Part shown: one piece after another, positions 1-6,754 of the stretch | Position numbering within the stretch: position 1 is the stretch's first letter | How the letters are laid out: every line of letters starts with the position of its first letter | Origin: a bacterium | Lineage (GTDB): Bacteria > Pseudomonadota > Gammaproteobacteria > Burkholderiales > Methylophilaceae | Length of the DNA: 10,923 nucleotides | NCBI GenBank assembly: GCA_027310505.1 | Contig: DAIDAS010000023.1 | Location: forward strand, 1 to 10,923 | Reading direction: 5' to 3' | Position numbers and translations under genes: made by a program | Notes under the pieces: generated by a model | What the model was told of the DNA's origin: nothing | Seen by the model: only the letters and a program-made list of their open reading frames with translations | Database searches by the model: none

Positions 1-1364
1 ATATGCGTTCCGATCATGCGTAATGGTTTACCATCCGTGCCGCGATTAACCACCATCCCACGATCATGAATCCATTTCCAGGAGCCGTCTTTGCATAGCA
101 CGCGGTACTCGGCTGAAAACAGTTTGGCCTCTCCATCAAAGTACGCTTGCATGGCTGCCATTACTCTTGGCTTATCTTCAGGATGAACGTGTTTTTCCCA
201 CTCATCCGGGCTATCGCTCATTTCATTTTCTTCGTACCCGTAAATTTCTTTATAGCGCTTGGAAAGCTGGACTTTTCCTGATTGGATATCCCAATCCCAT
301 ACACCTTCACCGCTACCTTCAAGGGTAAACTTCCAGCGGAACTCACCTTCCTTCAATTCCTTCTCGAATTGTTTCTGCTGGGTGATATCTTCAATGATGG
401 ACCAAATATATTTTTCCCCATCATTCCCGATGATTCCTACTCCATTGAGGCGAACTGGAATCCGGTGACCATCCTTATGGAGATATTCTTTTTCATACGG
501 GCCATATCTACCATGATCACGCAGAGATTCGAGTTGCAGTGCCTCCTGTGCTTCGTATTCATGCGGGGTAAGATTCCAGTAGCTCAACTGCTGGAGTTCA
601 TCTAGGGAATATCCAGTGATTTGAAGTAAAGCGTGATTGGCCTCAATGAAATGGCCGTCCATGGAGTTCCGCGCAATCCCCAAAGGAGACATTTCAAATA
701 GTGTGCGGAGCTTTTCTTCACTCAGGCGTATCTTCTCTTCGGCTTGCTTGCGTTCAGTAATATCTCGCGCAAAACCGGTGGTTCCGATCACTTGACCATA
801 GTCGTCAATAATCGGGGCTTTGTGTGTTTCTACCCAGTACTCACGTTCACTTTCGACGGCCTTTTCCTCGATATACTTTTTTTGCTGTGTTGCCATGACT
901 TCGGCATCATCTACACGGTAATGCTCGGCCAATTCATGGGGCCACAAATCATAATCCGTTTTCCCAATCAACTCATCCCGCTGTTTTTTCCCTGCAGCAA
1001 GAATAAGAGGTTGATTGACCGTGATGTATCGCCCACTTTCGTCTTTCTGCCAAATGAGGAAGGGGGAAGTATCCAGGACTGCCCTGAGATTGGCCCTGCT
1101 TTTCCGAAGAGATTGTTCTTGCTCTTTCCGTTTTGTGATATCACGGGATGAGGCGTAAATCAGTTTTCTATTATCAACCTCAACTAAAGAGGCACTGATC
1201 TCAACATCAATCACATGGCCATCCTGACATCGATGTTTTGTCTCAAACATTTCTTTCTCAGTCTTATCTGCGAAGCCTTTGAGGATTGACTGCAATTCTT
1301 GCTCTGTCCACTGGGCATCCCATTGAGCCACATTCATTCCACGCATTTTTTCACGGGGATACCC
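1..1364 (-). pseudogene. multi-PAS sensor protein, 5'-truncated, continues beyond left edge
   Basis: The minus-strand frame is open from about 1364 to base 3 without a stop (448 codons if counted from the ATG at 1346). It shows the C-terminal half of one PAS domain and then three more. Counting from that ATG: partial PAS/PAC 1-72 (NVAQWDAQW, then RDITKRK), PAS 84-200 (SPFLIWQKD, then FARDITERK), PAS 210-326 (SPLGIARNS, then IEDITQQK) and PAS 334 to the edge (GVWDWDI, HPEDKPRV, DGSWKWIHDRG). Short linkers rich in E, K and Q join them, as in sensory histidine kinases and diguanylate cyclases or phosphodiesterases. The output domain lies outside the window; in related multi-PAS proteins it is often GGDEF/EAL (inference). 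The frame reads GYPREKMRG just upstream of the ATG, which is PAS-like, so the ATG at 1346 is inside a domain and is not a native start. No Shine-Dalgarno precedes it. Homology ends where the relaxase begins, so the gene has lost its 5' part and promoter. Confidence 0.8.
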
Positions 1365-1669
1365 TGCAGGGCAGGCACCCCGATGGCGACGACCTGATGC
1401 AGGGTGCGGGAGAGAACCACCGTGCAGGTTGGGACTGCACCTTCTCCGCACCGAAATCGGTATCGGTGGCCTGGGCCGTCTCCGGCATGGAAACCCGTCA
1501 GGCGATCGCCGAGGCGCAGGCGAAGGCGGTGGAGTCGGCTCTGAAATTCCTTGAACAGCAGGCCTGCCACGCGAGGCGTGGCAAGGCCGGGCTCGTCGAG
1601 GAACATGTGTCCGGTATTGTGGCGGCCTGTTTCGAGCATGGCACCTCACGGGAAGGTGATCCCCAGTTA
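1364..1669 (+). pseudogene. MobF conjugative relaxase, relaxase-domain remnant
   Basis: The first plus-strand frame carries the signature of TrwC/TraI-type relaxases: PDGDDL, then AGWDCTFSAPKSVSVAW, then FEHGTSREGDPQL. These enzymes nick a plasmid or integrative element at oriT and carry the strand into a recipient. The N-terminus with the catalytic tyrosine(s) is absent, because the homology starts at the junction with the PAS gene near 1362-1370. In the family, a His is followed 11 and 13 residues later by a His-x-His pair; together they bind the metal. Here the first His is at 1637-1639, but the frame leaves the family exactly where HTH should follow (about 1667) and runs on without similarity to a stop at 1777. 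The nicking domain therefore cannot be functional. It was originally one gene with the helicase ORF immediately downstream. Confidence 0.8.
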
Positions 1670-3311
1670 TTGGGCAGAACAGACGAAGGAAATCGGTCTC
1701 GATGCCAATTCTATCGAGGTCATGCGCACGCATCAGGCGATCCGGCCAGCGATGCCGACGCATGTCGAACTGTTTAACACCCTGACCAGCCAGGCCAGCA
1801 CGTTCCGGCTGGAAGATATCTATCGCCAAGCTGCTGTTGCCGCGCAGGGCATCCTCAATAGCCAGGAATTGAAATCCTATGTCGCGGCACTGCTGAAGGA
1901 CGACCAGCTGGTCTCGCTAGGCAAGGACAAACAAGGCATTCCCCGCCATACCACGCTGGAGATGCTGGAAATCGAGCGTGGCATCGCACGCCATGCAGAA
2001 TCCAGATTGGGGGAAATCCGGCACCGTCTTTCGCAATCAAGTATTGGGCAGGTCATTCGATCCCGTCCCACCATCAGCGATGAGCAGAAATCTGCACTTC
2101 ACTACATCACGCGGGATAGTGGCGGGATTGCCTGCGTGCAGGGGATTGCCGGCTCGGGGAAATCCTACCTGATGGATGCCTGCCGTGAGGCATTCGAAAA
2201 ATCCGGCTTTACTCTTCGTGGCTGTGCTCTGTCCGGTAAAGCTGCACAAGGGTTGCAGGAAGGTAGCCACATCCCGAGCCAGACCCTGCACAGCCTGCTC
2301 AACGAGCTGGAGAAAGGCAGGTTCAGCCTCACGGAAAAGCATGTGATCGTGCTGGATGAAGCTGGCATGGTGGGAAGTCGCCAGTTTTCTTCCCTCCTGA
2401 AGCATCTGGGGCAATCCGGTGCCAAGCTGGTTGCCATAGGTGACACCCGCCAGCTGCAGCCCATCGATGCAGGCGGTGCGTTCCGCATTCTCATGCAAAC
2501 CATCACTTATGCCGAACTGAACGAGATCCGCCGCCAGCAGTCGGAAACCGACCGTCAGGTGGTGCGCGATCTGGCGACGGGCAATGCGGCTGCCGCCATG
2601 GCTTCACTGGAAGCCCGAGATCTGGTGAAGGATGCGCCTGACCAGCGACTGGTCATGGAGATGCTGGTCGCCGACTGGCAACGGGATGCGACTCCAGCCA
2701 GGCAGAAACTTGTCCTGGCCGGCACCCGAAGCGAAGCCAGGGAGTTGAACCGTCTGGTGCGGGAGGCCCTGAAATCGGAAGGAAAGCTGGGCGCGGTTTC
2801 TGCCGAAATCGAGGTGACTGGCGGACATCGGCAGTTTGCCGAAGGCGACAGATTGCTTTTTACCCGCAACAATCTGAAGCTGGGTGTGAAGAATGGCACG
2901 CTGGGCACGATTGCCCGAATCGGACTGGATCGCAACGGGGAATGCGAACTCACAGTCAAGACTGACGAAGGCTTGCTGGTAAAATTCTCGCCGACAGCCG
3001 CCGATGGCTACAACCATCTCGACCATGGCTATGCCATGTCGGTGCACAAGGCGCAGGGGGTGACCGTGTCCCGTGCATATCTTCTTGCCTCGGAAACCAT
3101 GGGTGATCGTGAATGGGCTTATGTAGCTGCGTCGCGCGCCAGAGAGGCCACCAGGCTCTACTGCACCACCGATATGAAACAGAATCTCGACTCCATCTTC
3201 ATCAGGTCGCGCCAGAAAACCAGTTCGCTGGATTATCTGGAAACGGAGCAGGAATCCAGAAAACCAGGCAACACTATCGACAAGGATATGGGGCGGGAGC
3301 TTTCTCTTTAA
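1638..3311 (+). CDS. TraI/TrwC-type helicase portion of the broken MobF relaxase
   Basis: About 557 codons from the ATG at 1638 encode the C-terminal superfamily 1 (RecD-like) helicase of a MobF relaxase, which unwinds DNA 5'-3' during conjugation. Residues from that ATG: Walker A GIAGSGKS 169-176, Walker B VIVLDEAGM 236-244, GDTRQLQPIDAGGA 268-281, YAMSVHKAQG 465-474 and YVAASRARE 495-503. All key helicase motifs are present and the C-terminus looks natural for the family. Family-like sequence begins only at about 1668 (YWAEQTKEIGL); upstream of that the frame is out of register with the relaxase remnant. A deletion of perhaps 150-250 codons plus a frame change therefore separates the two halves (the size is inferred from usual family architecture). 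No convincing Shine-Dalgarno precedes 1638, and an upstream TTG at 1551 is in frame, so the start is nominal and expression is doubtful. The stop lies 9 bp from the stop of the convergent minus-strand ORF at 3321. Confidence 0.8.
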   Translation: MAPHGKVIPSYWAEQTKEIGLDANSIEVMRTHQAIRPAMPTHVELFNTLTSQASTFRLEDIYRQAAVAAQGILNSQELKSYVAALLKDDQLVSLGKDKQGIPRHTTLEMLEIERGIARHAESRLGEIRHRLSQSSIGQVIRSRPTISDEQKSALHYITRDSGGIACVQGIAGSGKSYLMDACREAFEKSGFTLRGCALSGKAAQGLQEGSHIPSQTLHSLLNELEKGRFSLTEKHVIVLDEAGMVGSRQFSSLLKHLGQSGAKLVAIGDTRQLQPIDAGGAFRILMQTITYAELNEIRRQQSETDRQVVRDLATGNAAAAMASLEARDLVKDAPDQRLVMEMLVADWQRDATPARQKLVLAGTRSEARELNRLVREALKSEGKLGAVSAEIEVTGGHRQFAEGDRLLFTRNNLKLGVKNGTLGTIARIGLDRNGECELTVKTDEGLLVKFSPTAADGYNHLDHGYAMSVHKAQGVTVSRAYLLASETMGDREWAYVAASRAREATRLYCTTDMKQNLDSIFIRSRQKTSSLDYLETEQESRKPGNTIDKDMGRELSL

Positions 3312-3320
3312 TATCCGTCA

Positions 3321-3575
3321 TCAAGGTCTCGACCAGCGGTGATAAACCTTTTGCAGGCCTTTGATCATCCTGATCACATCCTCGTCCACGCCATACGGTT
3401 TGAGCATGTCGGGAATGGCGTGTTCCATGAGGCCTTCGACGACATCCTCCATCTTGTCTACCGAGTCTGCAGCAAGCATGCTGATCCGCCACAGGGCGAT
3501 CGTGGCAGCGAGTTGCGGGAAGCCAAAATTCATCAGAGGCTTGTGCTGGAAGCGCTCTTTCATGGCACGGCGCAT
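3321..3575 (-). CDS. hypothetical protein, 84 aa
   Basis: I do not recognise this protein. It begins MRRAMKERF and continues through FPQLAATIALWRISMLAAD, a stretch suited to a buried helix. An amphipathic, acidic middle (DKMEDVVEGLMEHAIPDM) and a C-terminus VIRMIKGLQKVYHRW follow. I predict a small, mainly helical soluble protein with no signal peptide. A second in-frame ATG at 3563 overlaps the stop of the integrase stub as ATGA, giving an 80-residue alternative that could be translationally coupled to it. The frame stays open upstream as far as 3788, but that part is a shadow of the integrase stub and lacks protein character. It could be a real element gene or the tail of a longer protein whose start was lost when it was joined to the stub. 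The convergent helicase ORF ends 9 bp away. Confidence 0.45.
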   Translation of the reverse strand: MRRAMKERFQHKPLMNFGFPQLAATIALWRISMLAADSVDKMEDVVEGLMEHAIPDMLKPYGVDEDVIRMIKGLQKVYHRWSRP

Positions 3576-3700
3576 GATTGCTCTGACAGTGGCTGGATGG
3601 GGTTTTCGGTCCTGCCGAAATGGGGTCTGAGGTCTTGCGGGATGGCGATGCGGAAGTAGAAACCGCTGTCGCGGACGAGCAGGTAGGGCGGCAATCGCAT
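3560..3700 (-). pseudogene. tyrosine recombinase (phage/ICE integrase), N-terminal stub
   Basis: The 46-codon frame starts MRLPPYLLVRDSGFYFR and continues IAIPQDLRPHFGRTE. This resembles the short N-terminal segment (DUF6538-like) of many proteobacterial tyrosine recombinases. The ATG at 3700 has a good ribosome binding site on the minus strand (AAGGA about 8 nt upstream). After FGRTE (about 3605) the similarity ends and the frame stops at 3560. The core-binding domain and the catalytic domain with its R-H-R-Y residues are missing, so no recombination activity is expected. The stub reads away from the tRNA-Pro gene and begins 92 bp from the tRNA 3' end, as expected for an integrase whose attachment site is that 3' end. 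I infer that this is the int-proximal end of a decayed integrative element. The family call rests on the N-terminus only. Confidence 0.6.
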
Positions 3701-3701
3701 G

Positions 3702-3726
3702 GGTCAATTCCTTTGAGAATTGGACC
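3702..3726. repeat. inverted repeat over the integrase ribosome binding site
   Basis: The arms GGTCAATTC (3702-3710) and GAATTGGACC (3717-3726) pair around the 6-nt loop CTTTGA, with a single bulged base. The inner 6 bp are perfect. On the minus strand the hairpin contains the AAGGA Shine-Dalgarno of the integrase stub, so it could hide the ribosome binding site in the mRNA or act as a recombinase or excisionase arm site. Both roles are inference. Confidence 0.45.
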
Positions 3727-3789
3727 AGGATTTGTACCAAACCGCGTGATTTTTGATGCTGAAACTGAATTAAATCAGTATGTTGCAAT

Positions 3790-3868
<79 letters not shown>

Positions 3869-3889
3869 AAATACTGCTGAATTACTGCT

Positions 3890-4858
3890 CTAGAAGTTGC
3901 GGTTGATCGCAAAGGTCGACAATTCTACCAGAGCTTCCCGGTAATTTGAACGGGGTAGGTGAGAAATTGCCTGGCAACCTGCTTCAGCTTCGCTTTTCGC
4001 GAGCGCCCGTACATACTCGAGCGCCCCGGTGTCGCGTACGGCTTCCATGACCAGGGCTAGCTCATCTAGTCCGCCATATTCGATGGCATGACGAATGATC
4101 CTGGATTGCTCCGGGCTGCCGTGACGCATGGCGTAGAGCAAGGGCAGGGTGGGTTTGCCTTCGGCCAGGTCGTCACCCAGGTTCTTGCCGATCTCGCTGC
4201 TGTTGCCGCTGAAATCCAGTACATCGTCGATCAGTTGGAACGCCGTGCCAAGCCGCATGCCATATTCTGCCATGGCGGCCTCATCCTGGCTTGGGGCGCC
4301 GCAGATGATAGCGCCTAGGCGCGTGGCGGCTTCGAACAACTTGGCGGTTTTGTACTGGATGACTTTGAGGTAGGCGTCGTCCGTGATATCGGCATCATGG
4401 CAGTTGAGCAGTTGCAGCACTTCACCTTCGGCGATGATGTTGGTGGCATCGGCCAGCACCTGCATGACGCGCATGTTCTGCACGCCGACCATCATCTGGA
4501 AGGCGCGGGAGTAGACGAAATCCCCGACCAGAACGCTCGCTGCATTGCCGAACAGGGTGTTGGCCGTAGCCTTGCCGCGCCGCATGCTGGAGTCGTCCAC
4601 GACATCGTCGTGCAGCAGGGTGGCGGTGTGGATGAATTCGACGACAGCGGCCAATTCGTGGTGCTGGTGGGTGATCTCGCCGAAACAGCCTGCCGATAGC
4701 AGCACCAGTGCTGGCCGCATGCGCTTGCCGCCGCTATTGACGATATATTCGGCCACCTGGTTGACGAGGGCGACTTCGGAATGCAGGCGGTTGCGGATGA
4801 CTTCATCGACCGCGCGCATGTCGGCGGAGATACAGGCTTGTATGGATTCGATCGGCAC
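3890..4858 (-). CDS. ispB: polyprenyl (octaprenyl-type) diphosphate synthase
   Basis: This 322-residue trans-isoprenyl diphosphate synthase extends farnesyl diphosphate with isopentenyl diphosphate to make the side chain of ubiquinone or menaquinone. It contains GGKRMRP (43-49), the first aspartate-rich motif LLHDDVVDD (81-89) followed by MRRGKAT, GEVLQL (145-150), and the second aspartate-rich motif LIDDVLD (209-215). Length and sequence match E. coli IspB closely over the full protein. The start is a GTG at 4858, with no ATG or GTG between it and the in-frame TAG upstream. It gives the N-terminal length expected for the family, although no clear Shine-Dalgarno precedes it. The gene is divergent from rplU, the usual proteobacterial arrangement, and is followed by tRNA-Pro. 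The chain length made cannot be read from the sequence. Confidence 0.95.
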   Translation of the reverse strand: MPIESIQACISADMRAVDEVIRNRLHSEVALVNQVAEYIVNSGGKRMRPALVLLSAGCFGEITHQHHELAAVVEFIHTATLLHDDVVDDSSMRRGKATANTLFGNAASVLVGDFVYSRAFQMMVGVQNMRVMQVLADATNIIAEGEVLQLLNCHDADITDDAYLKVIQYKTAKLFEAATRLGAIICGAPSQDEAAMAEYGMRLGTAFQLIDDVLDFSGNSSEIGKNLGDDLAEGKPTLPLLYAMRHGSPEQSRIIRHAIEYGGLDELALVMEAVRDTGALEYVRALAKSEAEAGCQAISHLPRSNYREALVELSTFAINRNF

Positions 4859-4893
4859 TTGTTGGCAATAAGGTATAATTTGCGCAAGATTCT

Positions 4894-4923
4894 AGCATAG
4901 GCTGCGCACCCCGCCGGACGCAA
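4894..4923 (-). promoter_or_regulatory. possible ispB promoter
   Basis: On the minus strand TTGCGT (4918-4923) and TATGCT (4894-4899) are 18 bp apart, about 35 nt upstream of the ispB GTG. Both hexamers are imperfect matches to sigma-70 consensus, so this is tentative. Confidence 0.3.
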
Positions 4924-4932
4924 AAAACGGCT

Positions 4933-4960
4933 TTGCTTTTTTGGGGTGTTTCCGTATAAT
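4933..4960 (+). promoter_or_regulatory. rplU-rpmA promoter (sigma-70 type)
   Basis: TTGCTT (4933-4938) and a consensus TATAAT (4955-4960) are 16 bp apart. Transcription would start near 4967, leaving a leader of about 34 nt before rplU. A strong -10 suits a ribosomal protein operon. Confidence 0.65.
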
Positions 4961-5000
4961 GCGCGGTTCTTTGGAAAAGCATAGCAAACGAGGCTTAATC

Positions 5001-5315
5001 ATGTATGCGGTCATCAAGACTGGCGGCAAGCAATATCGCGTAGCTGCTGGCGACAAGCTCAAGGTTGAACAACTGGCGGGCGAAGTGGGTAGCGAAGTGG
5101 TCATCGACAAGGTGTTGATGGTGGCGGATGGCGACAAGGTCACCATCGGTTCTCCGCTGATCAACGGCGCGAGCGTTAAGGCTACCGTGGTTTCGCATGG
5201 TCGTCACGACAAGGTGATGATTTTCAAGATGCGGCGCCGCAAGCACTATCGCAAGACGCAGGGGCATCGCCAGAATTACACTGAAATCCAGATCCAGAAT
5301 ATCGCTGCCAAGTAA
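5001..5315 (+). CDS. rplU: 50S ribosomal protein L21
   Basis: The 104-residue protein starts MYAVIKTGGKQYRV and has the L21 hallmarks KVEQL and the basic stretch KMRRRKHYRKTQGHR before YTEIQI. L21 binds 23S rRNA in the large subunit and needs L20 to bind. The ATG at 5001 is preceded by GAGG with 7 nt spacing and gives the standard family length. A longer frame upstream (TTG at 4941) would include the promoter and is not used. It is the first gene of the rplU-rpmA pair, 25 bp before rpmA. Confidence 0.98.
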   Translation: MYAVIKTGGKQYRVAAGDKLKVEQLAGEVGSEVVIDKVLMVADGDKVTIGSPLINGASVKATVVSHGRHDKVMIFKMRRRKHYRKTQGHRQNYTEIQIQNIAAK

Positions 5316-5340
5316 TTCTGGCAGTCAAGGAGAATAAGCA

Positions 5341-5598
5341 ATGGCACACAAAAAAGCAGGCGGCAGTTCCCGTAACGGTCGCGACTCAAACGCACAGCGA
5401 CTGGGCGTCAAGGCTTTCGGCGATCAGCTGGTTTCTGCCGGCAGCATTATCGTCCGTCAGCGCGGTACCAAGATGTACCCTGGTGACAACGTTGGCATGG
5501 GCAAGGATCATACCCTGTTCGCCAAGGTTGAAGGCAAGGTGGCCTTCTCCGTGAAGGGCGCGCTGCGTCACAAGTTCGTGAGCATCATCCCCGCTTAA
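5341..5598 (+). CDS. rpmA: 50S ribosomal protein L27
   Basis: The 85-residue protein starts MAHKKAGGSSRNGRDSN, the conserved flexible N-terminus of L27 that reaches the peptidyl transferase centre. RQRGTK, YPGDNVGMGKDHTLFA and the C-terminal KFVSIIPA are also typical. There is no cleavable N-terminal extension of the kind seen in Firmicutes. A strong AAGGAG lies 7 nt before the start. It is co-transcribed with rplU, and a hairpin terminator follows 22 bp after the stop. Confidence 0.98.
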   Translation: MAHKKAGGSSRNGRDSNAQRLGVKAFGDQLVSAGSIIVRQRGTKMYPGDNVGMGKDHTLFAKVEGKVAFSVKGALRHKFVSIIPA

Positions 5599-5620
5599 AT
5601 AGCGACGATGTCTCGGCCGG

Positions 5621-5652
5621 AAAAGCCCTATCGCCATGATAGGGCTTTTTTG
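5621..5652 (+). terminator. rho-independent terminator of rplU-rpmA
   Basis: AAAAGCCCTATC (5621-5632) pairs perfectly with GATAGGGCTTTT (5638-5649) around the 5-nt loop GCCAT, and the T run continues to 5651. The 12-bp stem with an A run on its 5' side and a T run on its 3' side is a textbook terminator. It separates the ribosomal pair from obgE, so obgE needs its own promoter or read-through. Confidence 0.9.
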
Positions 5653-5698
5653 TTTTAATTCCATGCTGTATTCAAACGCTGATTGCTGATAGCTAACT

Positions 5699-6754
5699 AT
5701 GAAATTTATCGACGAAGCGACGATCAAGGTCTATGCCGGCGACGGCGGCAATGGCGTTGCCACGTTCCGGCGCGAGAAATATGAGCCCATGGGAGGCCCC
5801 AGCGGGGGCGACGGCGGCCGTGGCGGCTCCATCCATGTGATTGCCGACCGTAACATCAACACCTTGGTTGATTATCGCTATACCCGGTCATTCCGTGCCC
5901 AGCGTGGCGAAAACGGCGGAAGTTCCGACTGCTACGGTGCCAAGGGCGAGGATCTGGTGCTGCGTGTGCCTGTAGGGACTGTCGTCACCGATAAAGGCAC
6001 GGGGCGCGTGGTGGCCGACTTGGCGGGGGACGGCCAGCAGGCACTGGTGGCGAAGGGCGGCAACGGCGGCTTGGGCAACATTCATTTCAAGTCGAGTATC
6101 AATCGCTCACCTCGCCAGTGCACCAAGGGGGAGCCGGGCGAGGAGTTCGAACTTTATCTGGAATTGAAGGTGCTGGCCGATGTGGGCCTGCTGGGGATGC
6201 CCAATGCCGGCAAATCCACGTTCATTCGCTCCGTTTCTGCAGCCAAGCCGAAAGTGGCCGATTATCCTTTCACTACCCTGCACCCTAACCTGGGTGTGGT
6301 GCGCGTGGATACCAATCGCAGCTTCGTCATTGCCGACATTCCGGGGCTGATCGAGGGCGCGGCGGAAGGAGCCGGCCTCGGCCACCAGTTCCTGCGTCAT
6401 CTGGCCCGTACCCGCCTGTTGCTGCATATCGTGGATATCGCCCCGTTCGACGAATCGGTTGATCCAGTGCAGGAGGCGCGTGCCATTGTCGAGGAATTGA
6501 AGAAATACGACGAAGGCCTCTACAATAAGCCGCGCTGGCTGGTGCTGAACAAAGTGGACATGCTGCCGGAAGGCGAGCGAGACGCGAAGCGCGTGGCCTT
6601 CCTGCGCGAATTCGGCTGGGATGCGCCGTCTTTCTGCATCTCTGCGTTGAGTGGCGAAGGCTGCAAGGCGCTGACCTACGCTATCATGGATTACCTCGAT
6701 GCCAACAGGATCGAGCCGGATACGGAACAACCGCAAGAGCCCAACGTCGAATGA
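5699..6754 (+). CDS. obgE: Obg family GTPase (ribosome assembly, stress response)
   Basis: The 351-residue Obg/CgtA GTPase binds the 50S subunit and has roles in ribosome maturation and the ppGpp response. The glycine-rich Obg fold spans about 1-158 (MKFIDEATIKVYAGDGGNG, GGPSGGDGGRGGS). The G domain follows: G1 GMPNAGKST (166-174), G2 FTTL (191-194), G3 DIPGLIEGA (213-221), G4 NKVD (284-287) and G5 SALSGEG. The acidic C-terminal tail is short compared with E. coli ObgE (390 residues), as is common in the phylum. The start matches the conserved N-terminus, but the preceding bases (GATAGCTAACT) hold no good Shine-Dalgarno and I see no convincing promoter in the 47 bp after the terminator. Its stop overlaps the proB start by 4 bp (ATGA), suggesting coupled translation. 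Confidence 0.97.
   Translation: MKFIDEATIKVYAGDGGNGVATFRREKYEPMGGPSGGDGGRGGSIHVIADRNINTLVDYRYTRSFRAQRGENGGSSDCYGAKGEDLVLRVPVGTVVTDKGTGRVVADLAGDGQQALVAKGGNGGLGNIHFKSSINRSPRQCTKGEPGEEFELYLELKVLADVGLLGMPNAGKSTFIRSVSAAKPKVADYPFTTLHPNLGVVRVDTNRSFVIADIPGLIEGAAEGAGLGHQFLRHLARTRLLLHIVDIAPFDESVDPVQEARAIVEELKKYDEGLYNKPRWLVLNKVDMLPEGERDAKRVAFLREFGWDAPSFCISALSGEGCKALTYAIMDYLDANRIEPDTEQPQEPNVE

Noticed and set aside
259..1151. Plus-strand open frames of 69-135 codons
   Set aside because: They are antisense to the continuous PAS-domain frame and have no motifs or ribosome binding sites.
1344..1346. ATG as native start of the PAS protein
   Set aside because: PAS-like sequence continues upstream (GYPREK), the codon sits inside a PAS domain and no ribosome binding site precedes it.
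3339..3659. Plus-strand frames of about 89-106 codons after the helicase ORF
   Set aside because: They mirror the minus-strand integrase stub and small ORF; the minus-strand readings have better protein character and, for the stub, a ribosome binding site.
3764..3779. Inverted repeat ACTGA/TCAGT downstream of the tRNA
   Set aside because: Only 5 bp of A/T-rich stem without a T run, too weak for a terminator; attachment-arm function cannot be judged.
4874..4879. TATAAT on the plus strand near the ispB start
   Set aside because: No -35 hexamer at a workable distance; the TATAAT at 4955-4960 with TTGCTT is the better rplU promoter.
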